Positions 10,120 to 21,609 of a stretch of 64,000 bases of DNA are shown one piece after another. Every line of letters starts with the position of its first letter. The first letter of the stretch is position 1. Source of the stretch: Ceriagrion tenellum (lineage: Eukaryota; Arthropoda; Insecta; Odonata; Coenagrionidae); the NCBI GenBank assembly GCA_963169105.1, contig OY720637.1, forward strand, positions 34,839,925-34,903,924, read 5' to 3'. Under the pieces are notes generated by a model. It was not told the origin of the DNA. It saw nothing but the letters and a program-made list of their open reading frames with translations, and did not search any database. The position numbers were made by a program, and so were the translations under genes.

Positions 10120-12600
10120 GTTTCCCCTAAATTTAAAATATCCTGAGGACAACCATACACTAAACATACCCTATTAAATTCAAAAATGTAAAATATAATC
10201 CATACATCATTTTCATAACTGGAGCTTTCTGTTTTTTCGACGTACTTGAAAAATTATTAAAATATATCCTTAACAACCCACCATTAAAGTTTTAGTCACC
10301 TTAATCGATCGAAGTAATAAGTCTGTGGTCAAGTTCCTATCCACGTTAAGATTGTACAGCCTTGTCTTTCCATAATTCAGGATATGATATCAAAATTTAA
10401 ACCTTTAACCTAACTTCACGACCGTGAAAGGGCTGGTGCGGGGTAGTTAAAAAAAAGTTTGACATCACGTAAAAGTAAAGGAAGTTACTTTAGATAATCA
10501 TAGTCTTATATTGGGAGACTCCTAGTACGTCAATTGGTGAGAAGGGCCATATATTGGTATTTTACTTAGTACTATGATGATTTTCATGCGAGATTGGCAA
10601 AATTGACCACTGGCCTAAAGAGCTTTGCACGGAAAACGAATGTGAAATAGTCGTCCGAACAAGTAGTACGAATACATTGTGGCACCCGCTTGGGCAGGGA
10701 TCGCAAATTTCGTGAGTGATCGTGAGGGCGAATTAGAATTTATTAGTAAATTCATCTTCGATTACTGAGTTTGACAGATGTTTTTATTTTCCTGCGAGAC
10801 CAAACACGCCCACTTCTGCTAGAGAAATTCTGATTCTTAGCGTTTTCACTAACTATGCAAAAGGGACGGCAGCGGTCATTAATTTATTTGACGTATTTTT
10901 GGACCACATGGACATCCATAAAAGGGCTAGTCGTCCGTTCTATTTCTCCAGCATGGCCCACGCTCATCAATTAGTTTATAGCCAATGAATTTGCCTTCAA
11001 ATGGATACAGGGGCCTGTTTGTCAAGGAAATTTCTAATGCCGAAATGAGATTAAAATTGGACGCTTGTGGGGCTGCAGGTTCCCACCCTAATTCTCTCAA
11101 CAATTTATTAACACTACTATGTATCATAACCATTATTTACATATATTGCAATGGCTTCTTACATACTATATTCACAAGCTACAAAACTTCACCACGCATA
11201 CTCGGTAGAGAGCGGTTATAATAAAATACAGGGAAGAATTAGAATTGAATTAACTTAAAACTCAATTCCGGCAGACAACTCGATTTTTTCAACGCGAAGT
11301 CAGGTCCGACCGCACTCTTATCTAAACTTACGAGAACACGTGGCATGCATAGAAATATACACACGTGAACACTCGCTGCTAACACATCGCAAAACGCCAG
11401 CACGCCATGTGCCGGGCAGCGAGGCGGGGGAGGGGAGTAACCTGGTAACGGGAGATGAGAATGGAGGAATGCGCGTCCTTGAGCGGATCCAATCAGGGCG
11501 CTCAACCGAGAGACGACAAGCGAGGAAGGCTCGTGCCGTCAACAAACTGCCAACGTTTCCATGGAAACCTCAGCACTCTCGCCACAGACGAAATTCGCAC
11601 TTAGTCCAATCACATGATCAGCACATTTTCTCATACCTCGGGAATATAAAATGTTAGCATTGCATGCAATATTAATTCCGTTTGGCAATAGACGATATAC
11701 CTCTTACAACAGTAAAATCGAATAATCGTCAATCACATGTAGAACAAAAGTTATCTACTTGCTTAACTGATCCCATACTCCACCCGGTCGATTGGACTAA
11801 TAGACAAAATGAGCTGAAATTGAAACCAGCCAACGGCATGGAATGGCAACTTTTTCAAATCCATCGCGCGTAGCATGTCTGGAATTCAGTACTTTCATTT
11901 GCACTAATTCTCAAATATTTGTTTCATAAAACCATACACAAAACGCACATCGCTATATCATATTGGTTGACATCGGAGTGAGATATAGCGTGAAGGCAGG
12001 GTTACACATAGAAGTTACTTCCACAACAGTAGTCCAATAAGTCGCTTACAATCGACACTTCGATGTGTAAACATGGACTACCACGCAAGTAGGGGTCGAT
12101 AATGGTAGTAATGCACCGAGGTTTGTACTTGCAGAGAAAATAAACAGGCTTCGGTTTAAAAATTCTTCTGTTTGAAAATATACTCAAAGCGTACAGTTAA
12201 AAGAATGTACGGCAAAAAGATTGATGTGGTGAGTATAAAAACAATATCTATTGTCTCATCAAAGAAGGCAAAGTTCAAACGGTGTCCTGGTGAATGATAT
12301 GTAGATAAGCCACAAACGATACCTTCAGGTTAAGAACCATCAACGCCACTTTAAGTAATAATATAAGGAGGTGATAGACAGAGCCGTCTGACCATATGTG
12401 ACAATAAATTGCTAGGGAGGGCCGACACCAATCGAAGACAGAGCATACTATCAAAGGAACCGAACTGAATGGATGGAAAATACAATTTAACATAAAGAAT
12501 CCAATTTTTGAATTTCCCGCCCAGCGCAGAGTACTTTCTAAATTGACCTCATTCCTTTTGCGGAAATCAGCAAGACATCGGACACCGAACGCATAAGTTA
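10120..12600. other. No recognisable gene
   Basis: ORFs such as the overlapping ones at 11239-11657 read on both strands and lack family motifs. I see no transposon end or RNA gene between the hAT-like end and the tRNA gene. Confidence 0.45.
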
Positions 12601-12606
12601 GCAACT

Positions 12607-12679
12607 GGGGGCGTAGCTCAGATGGTAGAGCGCTCGCTTAGCATGTGAGAGGTACCGGGATCGATACCCGGCGCCTCCA
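12607..12679 (+). tRNA. tRNA-Ala (anticodon AGC)
   Basis: The full cloverleaf can be drawn. The acceptor stem GGGGGCG pairs with CGCCTCC (one G-T pair), followed by discriminator A. The D arm is GCTC-AGATGGTA-GAGC. The anticodon stem CTCGC/GTGAG encloses TTAGCAT, with AGC at 12640-12642. The T arm is CCGGG-ATCGATA-CCCGG. Internal promoter boxes are intact (A box TAGCTCAGATGG, B box GGGATCGATACCC). A run of eight T at 12683-12690 fits a Pol III terminator. There is no intron and CCA is not encoded, as expected in eukaryotes. It is a true tRNA gene rather than a SINE head, because the stems are intact and no SINE body follows. It probably lies inside a host gene's intron. Confidence 0.95.
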
Positions 12680-12682
12680 GAA

Positions 12683-12690
12683 TTTTTTTT
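12683..12690 (+). terminator. Pol III terminator of the tRNA-Ala gene
   Basis: Eight consecutive T residues lie four bases after the discriminator base, the usual Pol III stop signal. Confidence 0.85.
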
Positions 12691-13690
12691 CGTTCAGCGG
12701 TCTTCTATCATTGTCTATTTTCCTGCTCTCTACTGCACTTTGGTTTTTATGTTATTTTATTTTGTTTCTCGTGGAAATTGTTTAATCTGCTTTTGTATTA
12801 CACCTTTACATTTACTGAAACTCCAATTTCTATGTTGCAATTCATATTTTGGTGTGAGACTCCCCGAGGAATATACTCATAGTTGTGATTATAACCTCAA
12901 GTAAGCACGGTAAGGTAACTTCCTCGTGGTATGATGTGGATCGTCCGCACGGGATACATAAATTTCTATCCCAATATTATGCTACAGCTCCGAAATTACA
13001 CTTAAGGAACGTAAATATTATCAGTTACTCGAGTCATTTAACTAACCAATAATAATTTACATAATTGTCATTTAACACGCCATGAAGAATCAGAACAATT
13101 AAGGCCAGTAACGGTGAATTGAAGGCTTTGCTTACAACAAACCTAAACTACGTACGTAATAAGAGACCTATTTGCATGTACTGTCCCGAGCCGTTCCGAA
13201 TCTCAAGTTATACCAAACATTTGGTTTAAAGTTAGACCAAAACATACTAAAAATAGACCAAACAAGAGTTGGAATGTTACACCCTGAATATTAGGGGAAA
13301 ATATCCATCGCAAACATGGAGGCACGAGGAAATTTGACTTCAATTATGATGGATTGGTGGTTTAAGTGGCCTACAGGCGTCAGCGGCTATCGAAATATCC
13401 AATGGAAGGCATGGAATGGCCACATTATAAGGAAAAAGATAACGGAATCATAACGCCACGACCACTTCGTTCAAACTCTTGATACAAAACGCTGAAGATT
13501 TAAAAAAAAATAGGTAGGCGACACTTATGATGAGTCAGATACCATGGAATTGATGAACAGCAGACGCTTGTGAAAAATGGGTCATATATTAAGTAGGTAT
13601 AATGGAAAGCTACTGAATAAATTTTGGGAAAACAATGAAAAGATATAATATCCAAGATCGCCCATGAATTGGGAGGAAGGAATAACTAAT

Positions 13691-13915
13691 GAAAGTTGTA
13701 ATGATAACGCATAACTTTGTTATTCCACATATCTTTATTTTCTACGACCCGGGTTTCGACGCTCGACGTCATCTTCAGGTCAAGACTCTACAAATCCATC
13801 ACATATATATACAAAAACACAACTCAGATGAGGGCGGTGAGGTGGGAGGGGTGAGGATGGAAGGTGGAAAGATACGTGGAATAACAAAGTTAAGTGTTAT
13901 CATTACAATGTTAAC
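13691..13915. mobile_element. Fold-back element with hammerhead-like motif
   Basis: Ends about 45 bp long are inverted: GTAATGATAACGCATAACTTTG with GTTATTCCACATATCTTT on the left, and AAAGATACGTGGAATAAC with TTAAGTGTTATCATTAC on the right. The interior carries a hammerhead-like core on the minus strand at 13746-13778. No coding capacity is present. The design matches the element at 42722. Confidence 0.65.
13746..13778 (-). ncRNA. Hammerhead-like motif
   Basis: On the minus strand the order is CTGAAGA, T, GACG-TCGAG-CGTC, GAAACCCGGGTC. The stem II arms pair perfectly, ACCCGGGT is self-complementary as in short helix III ribozymes that work as dimers, and GTC is at the expected cleavage position. 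The extra T before stem II departs from the textbook core. Confidence 0.55.
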
Positions 13916-13979
13916 AGATTCCACAAACTCACGCCTGATACTACCAACTAAAGACAGGTAATCGCGAGATGGGATAGGC

Positions 13980-15340
13980 AGCAAAAAAACAGAAGACGGA
14001 CAAGGCTGGAGAGGATTTGCTGGCGAGGCCACAAATCTCTTTGCCCTCGAGTGCCCGTTAGATTGAGAAAATATTACGTCTTAAAAACATAGAACACACG
14101 GCGACATTTCTGGCGCAGTAAGTAGCTAGTGGTACCTCTCATCATAAGCAACTATATCGCATGCCATCTGCAGGCATGCGATCGGAACCTTCGATGGTTA
14201 CCTCCACGAATGTCTGCATAATGCATTCAAACGTTCGGAATCTTTGCCCAGGCAACGTGTTGCCTAAATGTCCAACATTTAGTTCACCCAGTCCTTGGCG
14301 CTACTTCGAAAAAAGTCTTCCCGGTTGACTCGTAAATGGCCTTTGTAAATTGCTGTTAATGTGAGACTGGTCGATATTCATTAACGATCGAGGAGATATG
14401 AACTACTTGATGCTGTGAATATTAACTGGGTATTTTTGAGACCTAACAGTTACTTTGTAAATGCTAGAGAGGAAATATCTACTAATGGAAGTGTGTAAGA
14501 GGCATATGAAACTTCCATCGTGAGCAGACGCCGACGGTTGCCAGACTCTGATATACTCACGAAGTGCTAAGGAGTTAATTGTGAATTTGTGTTACTAAAT
14601 TTGGAGAGGAATTAAATACATCTGTATACCGGACGATATTCAAAAAGTGTGTAATAACATCCCGCGTATGGTACTACATTTTTATCCTCTGTATTATGAT
14701 TACTGGTAAGTAAAACCGGTAAGACGTGTTTACTTAAGATCTGTCTACTATATTTACATATGAACTGCCGTCTTTCATCACAATCCACAAAGTTGTTTGA
14801 TTACGGAATTCTAGGCAACAGTTTTTGGAGACGAGTCAACAATCCATATGTGTATTCATGGTTACCTGGCTCGGATAGTAATTGGGATATCAGCATTATT
14901 TCTAGGTATTTGACAGCAATGCTTTGAGCATTTCCGCCTTCATTTGCACTTAAATAGAAAAATAAAATGCGCACAATTGAAAATTTTGAAATTGTGTTGA
15001 CTGTTTGAAGAACTAATCCTTGAGTATTTACAAAACTTCAAGTTGATTATTAATTTTTCTCCCGACTAAATACCCACAGATTAAGAACCCTTGGGGCCAG
15101 GAGTTATGATCACGATGGGGCCTCCTACGGTAACCCTTACAGTAGTTGGGGGAACCAGGGATAGTAGGGGCCCACGGCTACAGCCCCTGTTAGCTTCCTC
15201 AAGATCCAGGCCAGCGGATAGATACGAAGAGAACTACTATGTTTTTTGTTTTAAAGCATGATTATTGCAACGATGATGACCACCCTACTCAAGTCAAATT
15301 ACTAATGGATTGTTTTCCTACATAAGAAAATAATGCCTAT
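13980..15340. other. No recognisable gene or repeat
   Basis: Only short shadow ORFs occur. The DNA is AT-rich and I see no transposon signature. Confidence 0.4.
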
Positions 15341-15351
15341 ACTATGGCTAA

Positions 15352-15715
15352 AGAAGCATTATTAAAGAGGAGGGAATCGACGACGGGGGAACAGAGTAGA
15401 GACGTAAAGAAAAGGCTGGTAAAGACTCAGATGTGGAGCTTGGCGCTGTATTGACGGGGGACCTGGTCACTGTGAATGGAGGATGTATACATAGACTTGA
15501 GGCGTTTAGGACGTGGGTGCGGAGAAGGATGGAGAGGGTGAGGTGTGTGGAGAGAGGGACGCACGATGGGGTACTGGATATTGCTGGAGAGGAGACTGAT
15601 GGCGGAGATTCGGAGGAGAGAGAAGAGATGGATGGAGGACGTTTTGAAAAGAGAAGAAATGCTGACGAGGGCAATGGAGGAGGTATAAGGATAAGAGGAT
15701 TGTAAGGTAGTTTGA
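15352..15715 (+). pseudogene. RTE-like LINE fragment
   Basis: Across frames the plus strand gives RLEAFRTWVRRRMERVRCVE, then EETDGGDSEEREEMDGG and related blocks. These correspond to the 'RLQAFEMW.RRRM.RV.W.ERRTN.EVL' stretch of RTE-type reverse transcriptase C-termini. It is frameshifted and truncated at both sides. Confidence 0.6.
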
Positions 15716-15759
15716 GCGAAATAGTTCCCTAGTCATGACAGAAACCATATTCTAATTAT

Positions 15760-17180
15760 ACGTTTTAATTTCATCACCCGTGGGAAACATGAATTAAGTA
15801 ATGCATTAAAAATGGTGAAATAATATAGTTTTATAAGACATAAATTCTAAGTAATTTAATGAAAATATCTAAATAAGTCCTAAGTTTTCGCACGGTCCTT
15901 CAAAACGGAAGGTATTTTGTGATCCCGAAGAAGTTACTGCGGTGACAATAAGATTCATTTTCAAAAACAGTTTTGAACACATACAAACTACACACTGATT
16001 AATTTTTTTACGATATTTAGGTGTTGTAAAGTCCTCATATTTTTAAATGACTCTCCCTGGAGTGCATACACGTACCATTTCCCATGTAAAAGGGCTGGTA
16101 TTTTTCCTCAAAACCTCGGAAAAGAGTTCTATGAGGGGTGAATATTTTGTATCTTTGGAAGGGTGAGATATTGTTCATAAAAAGAGACCAAATTCATTGA
16201 TTTCTAGGTAAAATGATATTTTGCCCAAACTACCTTAAGAGGGATCTACCGGCGGATAGGAGGTAATACAGAACGATACACCAGAAATTAGGATATAAGA
16301 ATGAGTACTGTGCATCAACCAGCCAATCATCTGGAGGAGTACTGAAATGAAACTGAACGTATGAACGGCAATTAAAATGCAAAGTACTTGGCAGCAGGTA
16401 ACTCCTACGATTAGGCCACTACCAATGGCTTCGTGAGTACAGAGCGGTGAAATTTCACTTGCCATTCCATTCAACGTGGTACGGCACAGGATTTCCAGCC
16501 AATGTTTGCACAATAAACGTCCCCGTGTCTAACATAGACGGGATCGTGGGCCGTGCTGATCCGGTCCGCGAAAATGTCGAGCCCAATTAACGGCCCGGGA
16601 CGCCTCCCGCAGGAATCGAAAGGGAAACCAAAGGGTTGGTGAAGGCCTCGCCGCGCTAATCTCCCTCGCTTTAAATTTTTCGTGAGACGGTAAACAGGCG
16701 CCGGAGATTTATATCTCCCGTCATGCTGAGCTCGAGACAAAGGCGACGAAAATGAAAAAAAGAAAAAGATACAGCGAGACGGGGCCGGCTGAAGTGGAGG
16801 GAGGGTTAGCTCATGTTCGGCGTATTTTTTTTAAACTCCCAGGGCGCTTAATGTAAACGGATTCCCCCAGGCAGGCAGACGATAGCGAAAAAATCCCGAA
16901 CATCTCTCATTTTTTTTTAAATACGCTTCCGTCCTGTTTCCCCTCGCAGATTGCTCTGGATGGAACCGGGCAGAGATGCGGATGTCAGGATTATTTTCTT
17001 TAATGATGAGCCACTGAAAATTTGAAAGCATACGCCGGATAAAATTCTATGACGTCCGACACGTCCCCTAATAAACGAATGTTTTTTTACTCCTCCTGGA
17101 GTTAATTTCCACATTTACATCAGTGATCAGCCACGTAAACTCCACGATGTGATTCAGGCTTCCGCGGGGCTGAGATGAAG
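15760..17180. other. No recognisable gene; GC-richer around 16500-16700
   Basis: The minus strand is open from 16471 to 16740 but the peptide has no recognisable domain. No transposon ends were found. Confidence 0.35.
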
Positions 17181-17181
17181 G

Positions 17182-17315
17182 TTGAGTCTTCCGTTTTCCG
17201 GGGTTTCCGCCGCGTTGTTTCATCTTGAGAACGATATTTCGCCGGCTATTCTGCAGGCTTCCTCAGTTCCAAGATGAAAAAACGCGGCAGAATCCCCGGA
17301 AAACGGAAGACTCAA
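17182..17315. mobile_element. Fold-back element with hammerhead-like motif
   Basis: The arms TTGAGTCTTCCGTTTTCCGG (from 17182) and CCGGAAAACGGAAGACTCAA (to 17315) are exact inverses, and pairing continues inward through GCGTT/AACGC and CATCTTG/CAAGATG with small mismatches, about 50 bp per arm. The loop holds a hammerhead-like core on the minus strand (17233-17266). Confidence 0.65.
17233..17266 (-). ncRNA. Hammerhead-like motif
   Basis: On the minus strand: CTGAGGA, A, GCC, loop, GGC, then GAAATATC. CTGAGGA fits CUGANGA. ATAT is self-complementary as a minimal helix III, and ATC is an allowed NUH cleavage triplet. One extra nucleotide precedes stem II, as in the other copies. Confidence 0.45.
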
Positions 17316-17333
17316 ACTAAAATCTATGATGTT

Positions 17334-17640
17334 GGATTGGATTTTTGGGGAGGCGACCGACAGCTAAGGTCATTTGCGCCATTGGGGATGGGTAAGGGAG
17401 GAAGGGTGGATTGAAACCCGGCATCGGCATTAGCCTGCTCTTAACGAAAGGCGCCAAGGGGACCACGGTTTAACGTCTCACCCGACAGACGGAGTACTCC
17501 ACTTGAAGTGCCCTCCACAAGACGCTCAAGTAGGGATCGGGTTTCCTCTGAAAAACATCATCCTCTGCAGGGATTTGAACCCTGGCCGTCCGTATGGTCA
17601 ACCAGTACTCAAGCCACCACACCAACCCAATCCCTCCTCC
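17334..17640 (-). mobile_element. tRNA-derived SINE, family S1
   Basis: Read on the minus strand, a tRNA-like head (A box near GGTGTGGTGGCTTGAGTACTGG, B box GGTTCAAATCC) is followed by the body CGGGTGAGACGTTAAACCG, CCCTTGGCGCCTTTCGTTA and GAGCAGGCTAATGCCG. ATGATGTT flanks it at 17326-17333 and 17641-17648, a likely target-site duplication. The GATGAGACGTTAAACCG core resembles a central domain I recall from SINEs of other animals. Confidence 0.75.
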
Positions 17641-17754
17641 ATGATGTTACCTACTGAAACGGCAAATAATGATGATTAACCAATTTAAGCAGGTGTCCAT
17701 TTTCGATGTTCAATAACACCTTTTCGTAAAATAAAGAACAAGAGATGCATTCGG

Positions 17755-17920
17755 AAATTCTAATTCTCGAGGATATTATAAAAATGGGATTCACACCAAG
17801 GCATGAATTGGCCATGAAAATGTCATTTGACCCGACAGGAATACGATCTCGGACCTACCAACAGCCGATTAATCACCGGGTTGGAATCCCAGTCAAGTCA
17901 AATGATCTTTCCTTTTCCAT
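17755..17920. repeat. SINE-like fragment, family S2 (weak)
   Basis: The pieces GAAAATGTCATTTGACCCGA and GGTTGGAATCCCAGTCAAG resemble the S2 SINE at 59165, which has AAAAAATCATTTGACTTGACC and GGATTAGAATCCGG. The copy is degraded. Confidence 0.35.
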
Positions 17921-17974
17921 CCTTTGAAGTACGAGCATCCAATCGAGCGACTTCGAACCATATTGTTTGCATGT

Positions 17975-19280
17975 GCAATTATAGGAAAATGGGATTTTTC
18001 TTAGTGTGTTTAATTAATTTATCACGGCGGGAAGGTCTCGATAAACACGATTATTGCTACAATATATTCATTAACCGCAAGCCAAACACTCCTCTCACGC
18101 CTCCTTTTTAACTCTACATATGACTTAGCCCCTCATCCTATCTACGTACATGCCCAATTCTCTTACTCCACCTTTCTGGCTGGCAGAACATTCAACAGTC
18201 TTGTATGGCCTTCAACATCACTTATCCTCTCATTTCTAGTTAAAAATCACCTAACCCGCTGCCTCGAAAGGTGGTTGGAGTGATATTCCCTAATTTACAT
18301 GCACACTAGCGTACAACTTCGCCCTCATGAACTCATTAGTAATATGTAGGAGCATATATGGATATATAATGACCTCTTATCGATAGCGGTATAAACGACA
18401 TTTTAAACCTGTATGATTTGCAGTATGTTTCCCAAACGTTCTTCTCGTGATCCTATCTACCGCTGCATGTTGTAATTCGTAAGATATTAACAGCTTCACC
18501 AGAAAATAAATAGGTTTTGAATTCACATTAAACATTTAGTCTAATTTTTAATCGACGGTCTAAAAGCGATTCCCATTCCAGTTGCGCAAGAGGCCAGTTC
18601 CTCCAGCCTCCTCAACGCTCATTTTCGGTTAAAACGGCTCAATACATCTTTCACCTTGATGTAAACTGAACTGCAATACACACCTTTAAAGGTTTAACAA
18701 ATACTTAACAAAACACTTAGGCTATTATAAACCTTGAAAAGAACTACTTTTTCCGCACACCTCCCCACTTGTTCCGACAAAATTTCCCTTCTTACAAACT
18801 CATCTTATGTTCCCGTGCCTTCCTTCCCAAAATTAGTTTGCTCTCCAAACCCCCTCCCTACTGAGCGTGAGGTCACTATGGAAACAATCAATAAATAAAT
18901 TTTACTTAAACAATTGTACCTGTAGATGCAGCGAGCTACGAAACGCGTAGTACTATTACAATAAATAACTGTGGAAAATTACAAAACTTATTTTTAACAT
19001 GGACTCCAATACGCTATTGTAGTCTGAAGTTATTATCAACTATTGCTGGCAGACTTCATTAGAGCTACACGTTGAAATTTGCTTAATGAAAGGATTTGTG
19101 GAAGAAAGCTGGCTCATCAATTCAACTTATTGATTACTGTATTGGTGGATCGAGTTCGAAAGGTGGCGAGTATAACTATCATTCTATATCGTCCAGGCCC
19201 GATAACCGGCCCACGCAGAGATTGACTTATATGAGCCAGATCCCTAGTTACTTGGATGCTACGTCGAGTACAATTGATGA
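17975..19280. other. No gene recognised; contains repeat partner at 18365-18480
   Basis: 18365-18480 matches 2345-2480. Elsewhere I see only AT-rich non-coding sequence. Confidence 0.4.
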
Positions 19281-19294
19281 GCAGAAGCCCGACA

Positions 19295-19480
19295 GCAGGA
19301 TGAGATGTTAAATTGACTACTCCATTGGCGCCTTTCGACAATAGTAAAGCCGATTTCCAGTTTTTATCCTTTCTTTCTCGTTTACCAAGCAATACTTCCC
19401 TCGCCTTCTCACCCACCTCTCCACAATGGAGTAAATGGACTTCGTTGTTGGCTGCCACGCCTAGTATCACACCAAAAACA
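19295..19480 (+). mobile_element. SINE fragment, family S1 (body only)
   Basis: GGATGAGATGTTAAATTG is followed by CCATTGGCGCCTTTCGACAA and a body matching the S1 copies at 17334 and 23995. The tRNA head is missing, so it is 5'-truncated and diverged. Confidence 0.6.
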
Positions 19481-19772
19481 TTTTACGGAAATTTAACCAT
19501 TATTAACCATACCAAAGGCATCTGAACAGAGGGAGAGATTATTTAACGTATTTTACGCCATCGAATGTAGTTCATTCTTCAATAAAATTGATAATTTGCA
19601 TCATGTATCAATAAGTTACCCGCAACATACCCATGTAACTTCTATGTAACTACCATATTTGCTTCTTTGAAAAAAGAATGGCAAAGAATTTATTTCCAAA
19701 GAAAAACACAATGGTTTCGATATAATCGTAATTACTAAAAGTAGACACAGTGGTCTAAATTTTTTTAAAAAT

Positions 19773-19995
19773 GTATCCTACCGGTAAAGGTAGGTATTGT
19801 TGAATGTCAGAGAATCCCTCTGGTTTTCGACGCATTCAGGGGCCTATCTCCCTCTAGTGTATCTTTTTTCGCCTCTGCATAAGATCTACTCTTCTTCATC
19901 CCGTCCATGAAATCTATTCTCTTTCTTTCCCTACCCCGCCTACCCAACATCCTTCCCTCGATCACAGTCTTCAGCAACCCATCAACCATAATTTG
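19773..19995 (-). pseudogene. RTE-like LINE fragment (3' end)
   Basis: The minus strand reads LLKTVIEGRMLGRRGRERKR and IDFMDGMKKSRSYAEAKKD, the same C-terminal block as the copy at 5272. Its 3' end, CTACCGGTAAAGGTAGG on the plus strand, is the family end. Confidence 0.75.
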
Positions 19996-20249
19996 ACGTA
20001 TATACAACGTCTATAATTTGACGCATAAAACGTTGTGTAACACCCGAGGTAAGTTTTGGAAACATTCCTCAAAAAAGGGAAAAACACCGCACCAGGACTA
20101 ACGCACTCCTATAAACTAGACCACCCTCAAAGTGTTAAGCAACAGAGCCTTATCAGTTGGAGCACCCAAAACACAAGTTATTTGAAATATTGCCACAGAG
20201 TTTCATTCTTGAAGTCCGGCAAGTCATTGGTTCATCTATCTTAAAAGCC

Positions 20250-20735
20250 CCTGCGAGGAATGTGTCTTCATGGACTCGAGTAGAATGTCCTCCGGTGCAC
20301 TTAAGACCGCTCTCGTGCGGACTCTACCCAGGATGCCTCGCCGTCCGAAGAAAGTGGAGACCTGGGTGCGTAGCAGAGGAGAGCCTAGGAGTGGAGGAAG
20401 TAAGGATCCGTGTACTCTCCTAGTAGTATTCTTTTCTTTCTCTTCTCCCAGCCATCAAGGCAGCATGCTGGCTTTGCGCCAAGAGAGGAAGATCCGCCGA
20501 TGCGTCCGTCGCCTCTTCGCCTTCCTCCCTCCCGCTGCCGGCGAAGTCACACTATTCTCCCCCCCCCCCAAGGACGACTCAAGAAGTTCCCAATTATCTT
20601 ACGCGAAGCACGTAAAGCGAGGAGGACCGCGCAGTCGCCGCTGCAGCAACCCCGGACTCAGAACCAACTCGCCACCACTCCCCCTTCGACATATCCGGAT
20701 ATTCCAGGGCTAAAACACAAGTCTTATCCCGACCA
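20250..20735. other. GC-rich stretch of unknown nature
   Basis: Two overlapping plus-strand frames of 147 and 121 codons are open here because the DNA is GC-rich. The peptides are Arg/Ser/Pro-rich without a family signature. I do not call a gene. A C-run lies near 20560. Confidence 0.35.
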
Positions 20736-20737
20736 GA

Positions 20738-21040
20738 ACTGGTGTGTTTCAGAGCGACACAGAATATTACCATGACGCCTCACTACATCTCTAGGTCTGA
20801 CAGAAGCGATAAAATAAGAGAGATACATTGCCGAACAGAGAGTTACAATAGTTCGTTCTTTCCGCGCACAATAAGCGACCACAATAAAAACTGAGCTCCA
20901 CTAAAATACACTTCAATAACACACGTCAACATTTCACCTCCGAAAACCTTATCCCTTACATCTTCACGCGGCTGGTATCCTAACACCCTTTTCCACACGC
21001 CTGTGCGGCGGCTCGCCGGGTAGTATGTAGATGTGGATGC
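20738..21040 (+). mobile_element. CR1/jockey-like LINE 3' end, family C
   Basis: From AACTGGTGTGTTTCAGAGCG onward the sequence closely matches 37738-38075, including CACTACATCTCTAGGTCTGA and GTTCTTTCCGCGCACAATAA. It ends in GGGTAGTATGTAGATGTGG. In the 37-kb copy this tail follows a reverse transcriptase C-terminus, which identifies it as a LINE 3' end. Confidence 0.75.
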
Positions 21041-21259
21041 AGGTCAAAGTTGAAAGAGCATGGCTGACTCAACCGACGCACTGAGGTGAGAAAATACACG
21101 AATTCAGTCTCCAAATTCAGAGGCAAAATTAAGGAGAGCATAGTCTCTCCGTGTTAAGGCATCTTAACATCGCACAGAACACCGGTACAACGACGGGTGG
21201 TAATGGGTTCTACATCATCTACTATCAAACTGCCAGGAGCGAGAACGAGCCAAGGGGAC

Positions 21260-21605
21260 GAGATGAGGTCAGACATGATGGAGGAAAAGGAGCAGTACGA
21301 AGTTTTTTGCCGGATTAAAGGAAACTTTTGAATGAAATTCGAGATCGGCAGAGTAGGTGGCTGGAGGATGTAATAGGAGCGAGGGGTTGCTCAAGAATGA
21401 GATAGAGGGAAGGATGCAGGGCAAGCGGGGAAGAGGAAGAAAGAGAATACATTTTACGGACAGGATGAAGAAGGGCAGATCGTATGCTGAAACGAAAAAG
21501 AATATCCTAGAGATAGATAGGCCCCGGAAAGTGTAGAAAACCGAGAGGAGATTCTCAGACATTCGGCAACACCTACCTAAACCGGTAGAACACTTTTAAA
21601 AAATG
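21260..21605 (+). pseudogene. RTE-like LINE fragment (3' end)
   Basis: This is a frameshifted match to the family at 5272. It has 'LLNEIRDRQSRWLEDVI', 'EGRMQGKRGRGRKR', then 'AETKKNILEIDR', and the 3' end AACCTACCTAAACCGGTAGAA. It is dead and 5'-truncated. Confidence 0.75.
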
Positions 21606-21609
21606 ACTC

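Noticed and set aside
15348..15748. Ser/Pro-rich minus-strand ORFs
   Set aside because: Antisense shadows of the purine-rich RTE-like reverse transcriptase fragment. The same holds for the minus ORFs at 5264 and 24685.
17560..17640. tRNA gene on the minus strand
   Set aside because: tRNA-like head of an S1 SINE with flanking target duplication; no intact cloverleaf.
20270..20713. 147-codon ORF followed by an overlapping 121-codon ORF
   Set aside because: Open because of high GC content. Two frames are equally open, there is no recognisable domain, and a LINE 3' end follows.
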